The position numbers and the translations under genes were made by a program. This document shows positions 1 to 12,840 of a stretch of 64,000 nt of DNA, one piece after another (the stretch's first letter is position 1; every line of letters begins with the position of its first letter). The stretch comes from Rhyacichthys aspro (Eukaryota; Chordata; Actinopteri; Gobiiformes; Rhyacichthyidae). The stretch spans positions 9,617,330 through 9,681,329 of the forward strand of contig CM072154.1 of the NCBI GenBank assembly GCA_036850595.1. The letters are read 5' to 3'. The notes beneath the pieces are model-generated. The model was given only the letters and a program-made list of their open reading frames with translations. It was not told the origin of the DNA and did not search any database.

Positions 1-759
1 TACAACAGCTACTTTTTGACTGACACTTCACACCTATTTATATCCAGGCAAGAACACAATGACGAAGTGCGCACAGTTAATTGAGGCCAAGGATACAAGT
101 ATTACAGATATTTTTGTAAATTAACTTTTTATTGGGCTTTTGGTCTCTGTTCACATGCAATTTCAGGCAAACAGTCTCCTTTAGGATTAGGATGTGGTTA
201 AACGCTGTAGTAAAAAAGCACGAATGGAGATTTTTCTATATGTAGCTAATTTGGGCGTACTTCTTTTGTATAATGAGCATGTGCATGTGGCTTTTTTAGG
301 AGTATAAGTCACTGCAGTTACATGCAAGAATAAATGTTTTTAATTATTCCTTGGTCTGACAATGGACCATATTTCTTTTAGTTGGACTAAGACTCCAGGA
401 TATTGCAATTCATAGCCAGATTTTAGCTGCATATAAAAGAATTATTCAAGCTAAGTTTGAACAAAGTGATTTGAGCATGCTCCAAAACCAGACAACGGTA
501 CAGCATCAACAATTGCGAAAAAAAAATGCACTAAGACTAATGTTTAGACTGATAATCACAGTTCGGCATATTGTAAACACATGTAAGAAATGTATCTTAA
601 GTTACTCTGTTGCTTGCTAACTTGTTTGTCAGTTGTTTTTGTTTCATGAAATAAAAAGTTAACGTTACAATTTCATAGATGAATCAGTAAGTAAAGTAGC
701 ATATTTTATTAGCACTTCATGCTATAAACAAATCTGGTTTAACTTTCTTTTAAGGATTT

Positions 760-907
760 TTTTGGTCTTTTTTGATCGAGACAGTAGTCAGGAAACAGGG
801 CGAGAGAGAGAGAAATTACATTAAGCATTTGACCCGAGCCGGAATCAAACCTTGGTCGCTCTAGTATATGGTTTACACACTACCAGGTGAGCCACTGTTG
901 TGCCCCT
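760..907 (-). mobile_element. tRNA-derived SINE
   Basis: Read on the minus strand it begins GGCACAACAGTGGCTCACC, has an A-box-like TGGCTCACCTGG, and a B-box-like GGTTTGATTCC (plus 841-851). A CT-rich tail with CTCTCTCTC and CCTGTTTCCTG follows, ending near an A-rich stretch. The same head and tail occur at 16569-17185, which shows it is a dispersed family. The exact ends are uncertain. Confidence 0.7.
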
Positions 908-1499
908 CCTTTTCTCATTCTCATCAAAGTGTCTGAATTCCATTAAAAACCAAGCCCACATGAACGCAGCATCACCCTGAGTCTCAGTAGTTTGATTTGC
1001 TCTGGTGCATTTAAAAGCAATGAGCATAGTCAGACTAAGCTGTGCACGTTGACATTGTGATTGACTTAATTTAACATAATGTTTCTAACTTAACGGTGAT
1101 TATAAATGTAGGCATAAATAATAAATGAAGTACAAATACACAAATACATAACTAATATTTAATAGTGTGTAGTGTTCCCAGTGTTAATTATTTAAATGAA
1201 TCAACATGAATGAATTCTCCTCTGTCCTGTTGTATCATCACCTGGGACTAGAAGTGTTGGTAATGATATGTGTACAGAGACATTTTCTTACAGGAAAATA
1301 AATAATTCACAATAACTGTTTATGTGTAAACCTGCCTTAAATGCTTTTAAATGTACACAAAACAAATTGAGTACGAGTGAGCGAAGGAGAAGCAGATGAT
1401 AGTCAGAGACAGTCGGGAGATTGTTCACTGATCTGACCTGCGCCGTTAGCTCTGTCTATCCAGCAGCTCCTTTTTCCTCCCTCCGTTTTTTTCCCCCTT

Positions 1500-1960
1500 T
1501 ACATGGCATAAATCCGGGAGATGAAAATGTCATGGAGCAGGTTCATTTTGCAAAGAGGTTTTGATTGCCATGCTCGTGTAATTGATTGTTCCAAGGACAG
1601 GGGGAAATCTAGAAATGTCATAACAGTCCTGCTTAGGTTGGTCCCACCGCTAGGCAATCAATGAGAAGTAAAAAGAGATATTGATTTGTGAGCAGCAAAA
1701 ACTGTAGCTTGAGACAAGCAGAGAGCGCTGGGAGAAAGTGGCACAGACGCGCAGACCTGTCAGTGGCACCTATGAATTACCCAATCTTCTCTGAAGATAG
1801 TGTTACGGCGGATACTCTCAAAGTCCTGCGCTGGGTATTGCAGCTGTCCATTAGCTAAGCTCCTCAGGCCGCTAACTCTCTGCGGCTTGTCAGATTAATG
1901 AAGGAAGTGTTGACCTTCCGAGGGATAAATGTTGATGTTCTCGCCACTACAAAAGTTTCT
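1500..1960. promoter_or_regulatory. CNE-like block (candidate tshz2 intronic enhancer)
   Basis: High-complexity, repeat-free sequence with homeodomain-type cores (GTGTAATTGATTG near 1577, AGATTAATGAAGG near 1892). No ORF or splice signals. Intronic enhancers are common in tshz genes. The call is by appearance and needs a cross-species alignment. Confidence 0.35.
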
Positions 1961-3149
1961 GGTGGCATGTTAATATTAAAAATAGAGTGGCCTTTTACAG
2001 CTGGCACACACGTTCGGAAACATGATTGACTCGTATTGAATAAGCATGTTTATAACAGAGAGGATTGTCGGTGGGCATATAAAGCTTGGAGTTGAGTGGT
2101 AAATATATTGTCATGTCCGGCTTAAGCGCCCATCCACTTGGACAGGCCGCCGCCACGGTTGTTGCAGTAAATGTAATCTACTATGCCGAGGCAGTTAGCG
2201 GCTCTCTCTGGAGGTAGTAAGGAAAAAGAGGCCTTTTGGCTCGGAAACAGCCTGCTGCCTCTGTAAATCCAGGCCTCAGCTATGCCAAGAGTCTGCTCTA
2301 ACGGATAAAGGTTATAAACACTTCAGCTGTCTGATTTATGACGGACACCTCAGGTTTTTTGACCTTTGCATATCTCAGTCTGAAGATATAAATTTGTAGT
2401 GACACAGATTGGAGGCTTTACAGCAGTTTATGACATGCTAAATCTCAGGCGTGGCATGCCAGCCTCTTGTTTTGTAAGGCTAGTTAGGCTGCAAGACGTC
2501 TCGCATGGACTCCGACACAACGTTTTCAAATCATTCTTTCGGAGTTGTAAAGTATGCATCAGAGCAAAAAAAAAAAAGCAATTTCTGTTCGCCTCTTTCC
2601 AATTGAGACACAAGTTCTTCCACTTTTAGCCCCGCTGTCTTGTGAAATATACCCACTGTACTCTGTATTCTCAAGCAACTCATTCTGGTGACATAATGAT
2701 TTTTTTGTTGCTGTTGTCTGTCAGGTAGTGAGCGCTATTGTCCTTGACTGTGATCTTGTATTAAAGAGTAATGCAGCTTGGCGTGGCAACAGCGCCGTGA
2801 TAGACCAAGAGCTGGCAACTTACAAATGGTGTGAGGAGCCAAGTAAGACATGCAAGTATCTGGGAGTGATCGCTGCCAGGAGGTTAATTGGTGCCTCTGG
2901 AAGTCTGCAGCTTAGGGCATCTGATAGAGAGCCATAGAGCAGCAGGAAGTGCAGCTGTTCATCTCTGTTTGATCCATCCACAAATACTCTGATCAAATGG
3001 ACACATTCACAATATTAATAGTAGAATACAGTTTGTACAACAGCAGGTAAAGTCAAGGTGTATGTTTTTTTCAAATATTATGTTTTGAACAGACTGTACC
3101 TAATATATTTTTTTTATTTTTAGGGAAAATGGTTTAAACCCCAAATGGT

Positions 3150-3330
3150 ATATTGTAAAATTGATCATTTGTGTTAAAAACAGGCTTTATTATGCCATCT
3201 GCTGTTTATTATAAGGGATTGTAATAGATGAGAACCTCAGGAACAGAAAACCTTGGCAAATCACATGCTCACAAAAGAAGCGCTCCCATTGGTCGACACC
3301 GGCTTGTCAGATAATGTTCCAGGAAGTTTA
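3150..3330 (-). repeat. Dispersed repeat, inverted partner of 14650-14800
   Basis: The reverse complement shares GACCAATGGGAGCGC exactly with the plus strand near 14684. Similarity continues on both sides (GAGCATGTGATT..GCCAA, then TCTATTA.AATCC..TATAATAAA). Unclassified old interspersed element. Confidence 0.6.
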
Positions 3331-5239
3331 ATAGCTGTGTATGAAGTGTATAAAGTTTTTTAGTAAAAGAGATATTTAATATTGATATTTTGATTATTCT
3401 TCCAATCATGTTCTATTCCCTAGGCGTTATACAAAATTGGCCTGTCTTGCCATATACTGAATCTAAAGGAGCCCTTTAGCGTCCCAAAAGAAGTAACAAG
3501 TAACAACTTTGGAAATTTTAAAATTTTAGGCCTATTTAACTACACAAATCTAGTATGTAACAGTTGACATAATAGGCCATTGTATTACTATATAAGTAAT
3601 AATGATAGAAAGTTAATTATTATTGATTTTTTTCTGTTTTAAAGCTGCTAGGAAGTGACTAATTATAGCATAGTAATAATAATATAGGATAGTATAGAAT
3701 ACCTTAGCACAATATTGCACTGCAGAGTAAAGCTTAGCATAATATAGCATTGCATAGTGCACTAGCCTCTGTAATATAATAAAGCTATAGCAAAAATGAC
3801 CACAGTTTGAAAACCACTGAAGTGAACCCTAGTATCAACCCAATTGTGCTCACATAAGTCTCCCATTTATAAACTTTTTCCCAACAAGAACATTCAGGCT
3901 TGTCACCATGCTTTGTCTGTACCCCAGTGTCCCCTTTGTAGTTAAGTTCAGCAAGCAAGAGCATTTTTGGCAACAGCTTAAAGACAGAATAATTAACTGC
4001 TAAATATGTTTGATTATAATATAGCAGACCACAACACACTGGTAAAAGTCCTTCCATTTTGTTACGTCATCACATACAAGCAGTTTTTCAGGAATGCAAT
4101 GAACTAGTAGTGTAATTGCACAGACAAACTGGAACCAGTCAACTTCAGCAATAACAGACACACATCAACTGCATCTTGACTGGTGTTGCAGAATCCAAAA
4201 AGGATAAAGGATACCACAGATAGTATTTGTCTGACTAAAAAACGTGTACCATATTGAAGACTTTTATTTGGCATAAAATATTCAGTAGATAACCTTTCCC
4301 GATGGCATATACCAGGAAGAAGCCATTTCTATTTAAACATGAGTGGAGTAAAAAAGTGCTTGTCGGCCCACTTGGCTGTTCATTCTTCAGTTTTACTGAT
4401 GACTTTGAAGAGGGAGGACATCAACTGGGAGCTTGTCATAGCCATTGGTGTTCTCCTTCACTGTGAATACTATATATAAGACTATAAATAAAACATACCT
4501 CTGTGCTCCTGACAACTCTCTCCCTCTGCATCAAGGGTGTTGCAGAGGCCATCGCTGATCTGCGCCGGCCAATCAAAACAGCTCTCTCGCAGTAGATCAA
4601 GGTCACAGCACATTGGGGTTCTCGCGTGTGCAGCCCCTTGTTCACTTGAGCCTATTCTCCATGTTTGTTTTGAAAGTCCGAATCCCATCTCCATCTCCGT
4701 CCATTAGCCGCCAAGCGATTCACCTCCAGGGTTTCTCTTGAGGCACTTGTGAAATATTGATAAAAAAAGTCGTATTTTCAGATGGCAAAGAGGGAAGGCA
4801 TTCAATGGAGCGCCCAGTGTGGGACTCCTGAGTGCTCTGCTCCAGCCGGCCCCTCGTGAAGTGCCCTCTGTTCAACAGAGAAATATTAACCACATGAAAT
4901 GCATAAGTGCCTGGACAGGGCTGTTATGTTCTATTCATATTTAACTCTCTCCCAAAATGCACATGACTATGGAGCGGAAAAATCTCAGATATGTGACAAC
5001 GCTGTCAAACTCACTTTATGGCTGGATGTCTTCAAAAGATATGGTTTGAAGCTAATAATATGGACAGAACCTCTTCCCACCACTGCATTGAAAAACATCC
5101 CCTAAGTTAAATTACTGAGAGGGTTTCTCAAAATAAGTTCTTTTCAGTCAAAAGTATGTTTTCAAAGGTAGCACTCTTTTCATGTGTCTGTCTTGGAAAT
5201 ATATACATTCAATAGAAGTTCCATTACTTTCTTTTTTGT

Positions 5240-5400
5240 ACAGCTGTCCAGAGTGGACAAACAGAGCACTGAAGCACTTTAATGTTTCTTAAGTGAACAA
5301 AATCATACACTGTACATCTCTATAAATGTCAAACAAATGCCGTTTGTTTCTACATTTTCAAAGTGTACTCCTTATCTCTCTTTTTTCAGCTGGGTTCATT
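5240..5400. repeat. Degenerate copy of a MITE-like family
   Basis: Contains CCAGAGTGGACAAACAGAGCACTG, close to the termini of the family best seen at 47290-47640, and ends near a degraded inverted counterpart around 5390. Confidence 0.4.
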
Positions 5401-5779
5401 CATACATGACAGATCAGATGTGGTCTTATTAGATGTGTTCATGTCAGTGTGAATAGAACAAACCACACGGAAGATGATCTTTTTTTAATTTACATCCAGC
5501 TATTTTAGTGTTATCCAAATAAAATCAAATCATATTTAGAGCAACACCCCAAGCACTACTCTCACACTTCACACCAACATCTCTCACATTTCTCTGTTAC
5601 TAATACTAACACGATATTATATATAGAGCATCTGATAAAAAAACAAACAAACACAAATAAATGAAAAATAACACTTTCAACAGTACAATGGAAACTGATT
5701 TTATCAATGGTGGAAAAGATCTACAGCAAATTATGGCAGCTGAATAGTTTATTTTTATACAACAACAAACAGTCAGAGC

Positions 5780-6060
5780 TCACATCATGTGGTGGAGACA
5801 CTGTAGCCGCATGAAAAAGCTCTCTGCTGAGTCAGGCTTCCCACTAATTGGATGATGGGAAATATGTCAATTAGAAATACTGTTGTTTAATTATCTGTTA
5901 ATTGAAGCAATAATGTTTGTGCTGTATGAGTTGGGAGAATGAACAGGTGAATAATGAAAGTAGTAATTGCTGTTTATGAGACTGTCAGGGAAAATATAAT
6001 GACGTGACAGATTGCCAGTAATCTCTTGAAATTTTGTATAATTGTGTAGTTTCAACTCTG
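5780..6060. promoter_or_regulatory. CNE-like block with clustered TAATTR cores
   Basis: Within about 60 bases are CTAATTGG, TCAATTAGA, TTTAATTATC and TTAATTGAAG (5845-5905). A long low-repeat stretch follows. Such clusters typify homeodomain-bound enhancers. Inference only. Confidence 0.4.
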
Positions 6061-6289
6061 ATAATTGAATCGGCTTTTTCCACCGGCGTGATCATCTTTT
6101 TACAGCATCAGCATGCACATTTGCAACACGTTTTATTTGTCTGTCAACAAAATCAATTTCCTAAACATGGGCCGCTACATATTAAGATGTTTGATAGCGT
6201 TATTTTTAATCTTTTTCACTCAAGCCTTTTGACATTTGAATTGGATTTTACAACATGTCAGTTAGGGGTTTAAGCCATTCCCACCGAGA

Positions 6290-6480
6290 ACAAAAAAAGC
6301 TTTCATTTTCATTAGACTTTTGAGGCTTCCATAATCACCATGGAACAGGGTCATTTGCAATAACACTTAACAAGCCGCAGAACAATCAATTTGCCTTTGT
6401 CACTCATTGGCTGGTGATTGTTGTAAACATCTCAAGTTGAGGCCAGGAAAAGCTCGGACACAGCACTAAGTCAATGGCCT
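6290..6480. promoter_or_regulatory. CNE-like block
   Basis: Unique high-complexity sequence with no ORF, containing TCCATAATCACCATGGAACAG and CAATCAATTTGCC type motifs. Possible tshz2 intronic regulatory element. The evidence is appearance only. Confidence 0.3.
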
Positions 6481-6689
6481 GTCGTGAATCACATGACGCC
6501 GTTACACAGGCTGCGGCGTGTTACTAAAGACATTATGTCCTGTCGATCTCCCCAGGCACAAGCATCATGTGTTTATTTAGAATATGTTTATGTACTTAAC
6601 CACAGCCGTAAGATACCGACTTCAAAAATGGGGTGTGTAGTTTTTTTGATGATTGTTGGTGAAAATGGCGATTGCGATTCCACACTTCT

Positions 6690-6905
6690 TTTTTGAGAGC
6701 CCGTGAACACCTATGGTAGCCCTGAAGGGACACGCTGTTGTGTGTAAACAAACCCTGTGGAGCTGAGGGTGATTTCACTTTTGCAACGTAATCAGTTTAG
6801 CTAAAAAGTGGTCAAACCTTCATGCAAAAATGTGTGCCCATAAAAATGCAGCAAAAGGAACAGGCAGTAGCAACAGGAACAGGAAGTAATGGAACTTAAA
6901 TGACT
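6690..6905 (+). repeat. Copy of the MITE-like 'GGTAGCCCT' family
   Basis: Contains GTGAACACCTATGGTAGCCC, then GAGGGTGATTTCACTTT and later AACAGGAAGTAATGG. The first two segments recur at 30661-30752. The last matches the reverse complement of 47330-47350. It lies just upstream of the tshz2 acceptor. Confidence 0.55.
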
Positions 6906-7088
6906 ACTTGAATTGGGTTCTTTAGAGCAAACGCAAAGAGAGGTTTTGTTCAGCTGTATACTTCAGCATTTTATGCAATGTACCTTTGAAGATTTCAAAT
7001 TACATCAACAATATTGCATATACTATATTCTAATCATAAATGCATACATTGTTGTCAGAGATTGATTTTCCTTTCTCTTTCTTCCCAG

Positions 7089-10000
7089 TGTACATGCCTG
7101 ATGAAGATGCTGTTCTAGAAGAACCCATCGCTGAGGAAGACGGAGAGAACGACACTCAAACCGAAGAGGACTGCTCGGAGAAAACCAGCCCTAAATTGTC
7201 TGAGGACAGAGAGCTCGACAACAAGAGCACCAACACTTACAGCAACCAGAACTCTCCCATTAGTGTCCTTTCCAATCAAGAGGCCGAGCTAGAGTCCCGT
7301 CTTAGTGACAGCAGCGACAGACTCTCGGATTTCAAAACCTCCTCGCCACCTGAGAGCCAGCGGGATGACGAGAGCCGCGGCTCCAAACACAAAGACGACA
7401 CCGGCGGCAGTTTGGAGAAAATGAGGGCAGCCTATGCAAACTTCCTCTCGGACTCCTACTGGACAGGAGTGGACTTGAAAGTGGCCAAAAGCACCAGCAA
7501 AGCCAACTGTGACAGCACTAACGGAAGCACCAAGAGTGAGTTCGACTGGCATCAGGACGCGCTGTCGAAGACGTTACAGCAGACGCTCTCTCCAAAACCT
7601 GTGTCCAAACCCAACCTGTTCAGCTCTGTGCACCTGTATCGACAGAGCACTAAACCGTGTGGCTCGGTCTTCACTGGGGCCAGCCGCTTCCGCTGTAAGG
7701 ACTGTAGCGCCGCTTATGACACGCTTGTGGAGCTGACCGTCCACATGAACAAGAGCGGACACTACCAGGACAACAACCATAACAAACAGAGCAATAACTC
7801 TGCGTCCTCATCCAAGTCCAGAAAAAGAAATTTGCAAGATTTAGAAGGGAAAGAGGATGCACAAAAAGTTTTAAAGTGCATGTTCTGTGGCCACTCCTTT
7901 GACTCCCTCCAAGACTTGAGTGTCCATATGATTAAAACTAAGCATTACCAAAAAGTGCCTTTGAAAGAGCCAATCCCTGTTATAACGCCGAAATTATTGC
8001 CACCAGCAAAGAAACGGGCCTTTGAAGCTGCAAGGCCGTGCTCCCCCGACTCCACGACAGGTGTGTCTGGATATACGGACGCACAAAGAGCCGCTAGCCT
8101 TTCAAACGCAAACAGCAACCGCTACGGCTATCAAAACGGCGCGAGTTACACTTGGCAGTTTGAGACGTGCAAGTCTCAGATTCTTAAATGCATGGAGTGT
8201 GGAAGTTCACACGATACACTCCAGCAGCTCACCACTCACATGATGGTTACAGGACACTTCATCAAAGTCACAAACTCAGCTTCTAAAAAGGGTAAACAGT
8301 TAGCGCTTGACCCCCTGGCCATTGAAAAGATTCAGGGATTAGCTGAGCCTGGTGCCAGTGAGACAGAAGGAGAAAAGGCTTCTCCAAAAAACCTTTCCCC
8401 CGGGAGCAGTGAGAAGGATAGCCAGGGGGAATGTACTTCAGACAAAATGGAAGAAACTGTAGCTAAAGATGACAAGCAAGAGAGTGAAGATCAAAAGGCA
8501 GGCAATGGGTCTTTTAAGTATCCTTATCTCCGTGAGGAGGATCTCGAACAGAACTCAGGTGGAGGAGGGGACATTCTTAAATCTTTAGCCAACACAGTGG
8601 CCTCTGCCATCAACAAAGCTCAGACGGGCACACCAAGCTGGAGCGCCTACCCGAGCATTCACGCTGCCTATCAGCTCTCTGGTATCATCAAAAGCGCCCC
8701 TCTCTCTGCATCTCCCCCCGCTCAGTTAAAGCAGACATTTAACCACAAGCTGAGACCCATCGCCCCAAAGGGAAAGCTATACCACAGTGCAGTGGGAGTC
8801 GAGGCTCCCCAGGGACAGCATCAAAATATGGACATCAAAAAAGAAAAGGTTGGCATTAGCGATGGTAAAGAAAGTCAGAATATGAAGTTTGATCTAGCGG
8901 AGAATGATGACAGCGATTGTCAGGACGATTCCTCTTCCTCTTCAAAGCTCGATACAGACTGTGTGAATGAAGGGAGTGAGGCGATCAAAGGGAAGTTGAG
9001 CCCAGATTTCTCTGACAGAGGCAAGACGCCGAGCCCCTCTGCCAGCAATGGACGCAGCACCACTTCAGAGCCTCTCAGTGACACTCCGGATATACTTGGC
9101 ATAAACCCTCTTAGCGCGCTGCAGTCAGTTCTGAACAATCATCTGGGCAAAGCAAATAAGCCCAATAACTCAAGGGTAGATAAACTATCAGCTCACGCCC
9201 AGACTATTTTTGCTGACATGAACCGAAGCAGCGAAAAACAAGCTTTAATGCTAGGGAATCCTGCGAGGAATAAACCAGATAAGACTTTTCTCTTTGTGAA
9301 TGATGACCAGCCAATTGACTTGACAAAATCCAAAAACGGCAAGCCAAGTTCTTCGCTAATGCAGCCGTCTACACCAGTTCCACAGAAATATGCTTTATCT
9401 GACATCGCTGATATGGTCAAGGTGCTCCCGAAAGCCACGACCCCGAAGCCCTCCCTTCCATCAAGAATCCCCACAATGAAACTGGAATCAGACGTCCGAC
9501 GATTCGAGGACGTGTCCGCCGAGGTCTACTCTGTCCACAAACGCAAAGGGAGGCAGTCGAACTGGAATCCTCGCCATCTTCTCATCCTCCAAGCTCAGTT
9601 CGCTTCGAGCCTCTTTCAAACTTCTGAGGGAAAGTACTTACTGTCAGATCTGGGCCCACAGGAACGGATGCAAATCTCTAAATTCACTGGATTGTCCATG
9701 ACGACCATAAGCCATTGGTTAGCAAATGTAAAATACCAGCTGCGGAAAACCGGAGGGACAAAATTCCTCAAAAACATGGACACGGGTCACCCAGTCTTTT
9801 ACTGCAATGACTGTGCGTCGCAGTTTAGGTCACCGTCTATGTTCATTTCCCATCTGGAGTCCCATCTCGGGTTCCAAATCAAAGACATGTGCAAAATGCC
9901 AGTGGAGCACCAGACAAAAGTGGAGGAGCCGGAACTGTCCAAGGCCCTCAGCGTCAGAGCCACACCGGAGGCTCTGGTCTCCGAGGAGGACATTGACTCA

Positions 10001-10126
10001 AAGTTCAAATGTAAGCTCTGCTGTCGGACATTTGCCAGCAATCACGCCGTCAAACTCCATTTGAGTAAAACCCACAGCAAATCCCCCGATAACCATTCAC
10101 AATATGTAGAAATGGACAAGGAGTAG
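7089..10126 (+). CDS. tshz2: Teashirt zinc finger homeobox 2, main coding exon (5' exon outside window)
   Basis: Nuclear DNA-binding transcriptional repressor of the Teashirt family, used in body-wall, neural and organ patterning. The exon follows an acceptor with a long pyrimidine tract (TTTCTCTTTCTTCCCAG, ending 7088) and starts in codon phase 1. It encodes 1011 full residues to a TAG at 10124-10126. In order: an acidic N-terminus; three widely spaced atypical C2H2 fingers with a CX2CX12HMX4H spacing (7694-7762, 7877-7945, 8189-8257); an acidic/Ser-rich middle; PIDLTKSK (from 9311), a CtBP-binding motif; a divergent homeodomain (about 9542-9757, with QSNWNPRHLLILQAQF and the helix-3 region ISHWLANVKYQL); and two C-terminal C2H2 fingers (9803-9865, 10010-10075). 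The C-terminus (KSPDNHSQYV) and neighbour znf217 fit TSHZ2 better than TSHZ1 or TSHZ3. The frame runs open into the intron upstream, so an ATG at 7040 is not the real start. The first about 13 residues must come from an exon beyond the left edge. No breaks seen. Confidence 0.95.
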
Positions 10127-10587
10127 TTTTTTTGTTTGTTTTTTTTTAATTAATGTCACTTTTTGTCTGATTTTGAACACACGGGTCCGATCTTTTCAGC
10201 CATTTTTTTTCAATTAGCATAGTGTGTAGTGTGCATCATTATGACATCGAAGACATTTCAGCAAAAACACACTGGTTAGAAGTTGTATAAGGAAACACTA
10301 AGAGATACTTTTGCACCCCGCTCCAATGCATCACCAGTAATGAATTGTATTACTGCTTGAAGAAACATAATTGCTGATGTTTGCATGCAATCGCCCTGGC
10401 TATGACTACTATTTATTTGTATGATATGTCAAGTTTCAATTGTATTTCAAAGGCAAAATAATGAACTAATTGTACATTACATCTTCTGTGACACCGCACA
10501 CCTGCTGTTCCCGCAGATAGGCCGACACACACACACAGAACTGTACAGTGTATTGCCATGTAAAGATGTTTTGTGTTGCGACGATAG

Positions 10588-10762
10588 GAAGAAGAAGAAG
10601 AAGAAAAAAAAAAGAAGAAGCACTTTAATAAATGTTTAATCACCCGTTTAGATTCAGATTCTGTACATGACTCGAAAAATAATTAGACGGTTCGGAACCA
10701 GGCTATTTCACATGTAAATAAATTTTCGAAGAAGAAGAAGAAGAAAACACACACACACACAC
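10588..10762 (+). repeat. (GAA)n and (CA)n microsatellites in the tshz2 3' UTR
   Basis: GAAGAAGAAG runs at 10588-10620 and again at 10730-10745, the second passing straight into a CA run ending near 10762. Likely polymorphic. Confidence 0.85.
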
Positions 10763-10825
10763 TGCGACAAGAGTAACAGCAAGACAAACGATACCTGTGA
10801 TACCTGCACCTTTTTTACTTATTCA

Positions 10826-10831
10826 AATAAA
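10826..10831 (+). terminator. Candidate tshz2 polyadenylation signal
   Basis: AATAAA, preceded by further AATAAA at 10627-10632 and 10717-10722. A T-rich stretch follows at about 10861. Which site is used cannot be told from sequence. Confidence 0.4.
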
Positions 10832-11099
10832 GAGTTAACATTTGATAACAGCTTGGATTCCCTTTTTTTCCGCGTCCTTCGTCACGTATCCCCGCACTTC
10901 ACTGAACATCTGCTTCACATCTGCAAAAAAATCAACAACAATCCATTTATACTTATACATCATCTTCCAGCGTCATCTAAAAATATTTTTCCTGAACAGC
11001 CGCGGCGAAACAAAGACTGCACCCTTATTGTCTCTTACCTCGTGACTCCTAGATACAACTCAAAGATATATCCCCGTGTCAGACTTTTATTGCTTTCCT

Positions 11100-12040
11100 G
11101 CGAACGCCGCCGCTGTTGCTGCAAGATGCTATCATAACAATTAAACATATTTCCTCCAGCTCTATTATTTCCGAGGCTATTAAAAATAATTGCCTCCCTA
11201 AATTCATAAACATTTTATGCAATTCATCTCTTTTCAAGCAATCAAGTCCTCAATTACCGCCACCCATCAGATCCCCCTTTTTTTTTTTTTTTATAACGGC
11301 CGACTGACATTTGATGGTAAATGGGGGGAAAAGGCGCACGGGCACTGTGGTGATTTGAATGCGGTGACACCGACTTGCCCCCTATTGTTGGAAATGAGCA
11401 GGCAATCACGTTGTTCATCAGATGACTCCTAATGCAGTTAAAGTATTCAGCTATAATTTCTCCCTGCATTTATAATTACTGTCAAGACCACACACCTCAG
11501 TGAGCAGATTAAAGCTATAAATTATTTAGTGCCTTTCTTCGCACAAGGATCTCTGATTTGTCTGCAGGGGCCATTATGTTTTAAAGGGGCAACTTATTCC
11601 AAACGGGAGCGCCATTGTTCTTAAGACGCTTAACAAAAAGACTATAGCATTTGGATTTTGTACAACAACAGATTGTACGGCTAATATCGAGGATTGATTT
11701 ATCCCCAGCAATTTCCTTCATGGATCCAAAACATTATTCTAAAGCATATGCGCCACAAGTGCATTTTGAAGATTCAGCACAATGGAGCATACTAACTAAA
11801 AGTGCTTTCATGAATGTAATTATGGGAGGATATTAGTTGTCTCTGGCCATAATTTGGTCTAATAAGTCAAAGTCTGTGGGATTTATTAATCGCACCCAAA
11901 CTGCTATATGCTATTTTGAAGCAAACAGCAGCTTAATGTGACTCGTATTTATAAGAATCAGCTTCCACTGTTAAATAAACATTAGCCTCACTGAGTTATT
12001 AAATATGGCAATTTTTCAGGTAATTGAGAAAAATAAATTA
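11100..12040. promoter_or_regulatory. CNE-like blocks downstream of tshz2
   Basis: Two long high-complexity stretches, 11100-11530 and 11640-12040, rich in AATTA, ATTTATTAATCG and TAATGTGACTCG type motifs with no coding potential. They look like developmental enhancers in the desert next to tshz2. Inference from appearance and location. Confidence 0.4.
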
Positions 12041-12840
12041 TAGTTCTTGTGGTGTTTTTTTTTTTTTTTTCTGTGTGAATTCCTTTTATATGTTTTTTGC
12101 ATATTAATACAGTTAATCATAGCATATAGTTTAACATGTCATGGGTAATTACAGGGAAAGGTTTTCTCTAATAACACACAGCTAGCTTAAAATTAATAAG
12201 GAGATAATAAAGGAAAACTTCAACATAAGCAAGGGCATTGTGCATGCAAAAAGGTTATTTTCATGAAGTAGTTAATCGTAAAAAAAAAAAAAAAGGTTTA
12301 AAAGAGAGTTACTTAATTAAAGACATTATAAGTAATACTTTAACCTGTTTTACAAATGTAGCCTAAACTTATCAAGACTAATGAGTAATAACAGTCTTGG
12401 CATGTGTTGAATTGCAGAGATATAATAGACTGTAATGTCACTTCATGCCACTAGATGGAGTCAAGAGCTACGGCAGGGCTCAGTCAATTGTTAAAAAAAA
12501 ATGTCAAAAAAATTGATCCATGTCAGAAAAAAATATGTATTTAATTACTATTTATGTTCAATTGGATATTTATGGGATGCTACTGTGTTATTGTAAGTGT
12601 GGCTCATACTACACAAATATTACCAGAATTTAGACCATGTAGCATCTCATACATAAAGACAATATTTTTCCAATTGTTGTAGTTAATATTACTATGGGCC
12701 CATACGTTCCTTCCCAAGTAAAATGTTTCTGCTAACTACTAACATCTGTCTTCAAAAATCATTCAACAAGTTGCTTAAAATTGAACTAATTTCGTTTTAC
12801 TATTAAATATCAACTAAGCGAAATGTCCCCTATTTCTCCC
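12041..12840. other. AT-rich intergenic DNA
   Basis: Homopolymer A and T runs and low-complexity AT-rich sequence. A weak CTCF-like near-match lies at 12448. Nothing else recognised. Confidence 0.5.

Larger units (their letters stand above)
1..7088 (+). other. 3' part of tshz2 intron 1
   Basis: No coding exon is visible before the acceptor at 7088. In vertebrate Tshz genes a short first exon encodes about 13 residues and a long intron separates it from the main exon (family knowledge), so this stretch is most simply the end of that intron. It holds a SINE (760-907), repeat copies (3150-3330, 5240-5400, 6690-6905) and CNE-like blocks (1500-1960, 5780-6060, 6290-6480). The rest is AT-rich with nothing recognised. 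Confidence 0.7.
10127..10850 (+). other. tshz2 3' UTR
   Basis: AT-rich noncoding sequence directly after the stop. It contains GAA and CA microsatellites and three AATAAA hexamers (10627, 10717, 10826). The end is set by the last hexamer and is an estimate. Confidence 0.6.

Noticed and set aside
2183..2260. ATGCCGAGG, resembling the start of tshz exon 1
   Set aside because: The next codons do not encode the basic KQQAP-type N-terminus, and no donor follows in the right place.
7040..7088. In-frame ATG and 16 codons upstream of the tshz2 exon
   Set aside because: They lie in the intron: a strong pyrimidine tract and AG end at 7088, and Tshz proteins start from a separate upstream exon.
9193..9474. 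93-codon minus-strand frame within the tshz2 exon
   Set aside because: Shadow of the real plus-strand coding sequence, without start context or domain.
12448..12460. CTCF-like CCACTAGATGGAG
   Set aside because: One mismatch at the GGC core. Similar near-matches at 22189-22201 and 49941-49953 were also left out.
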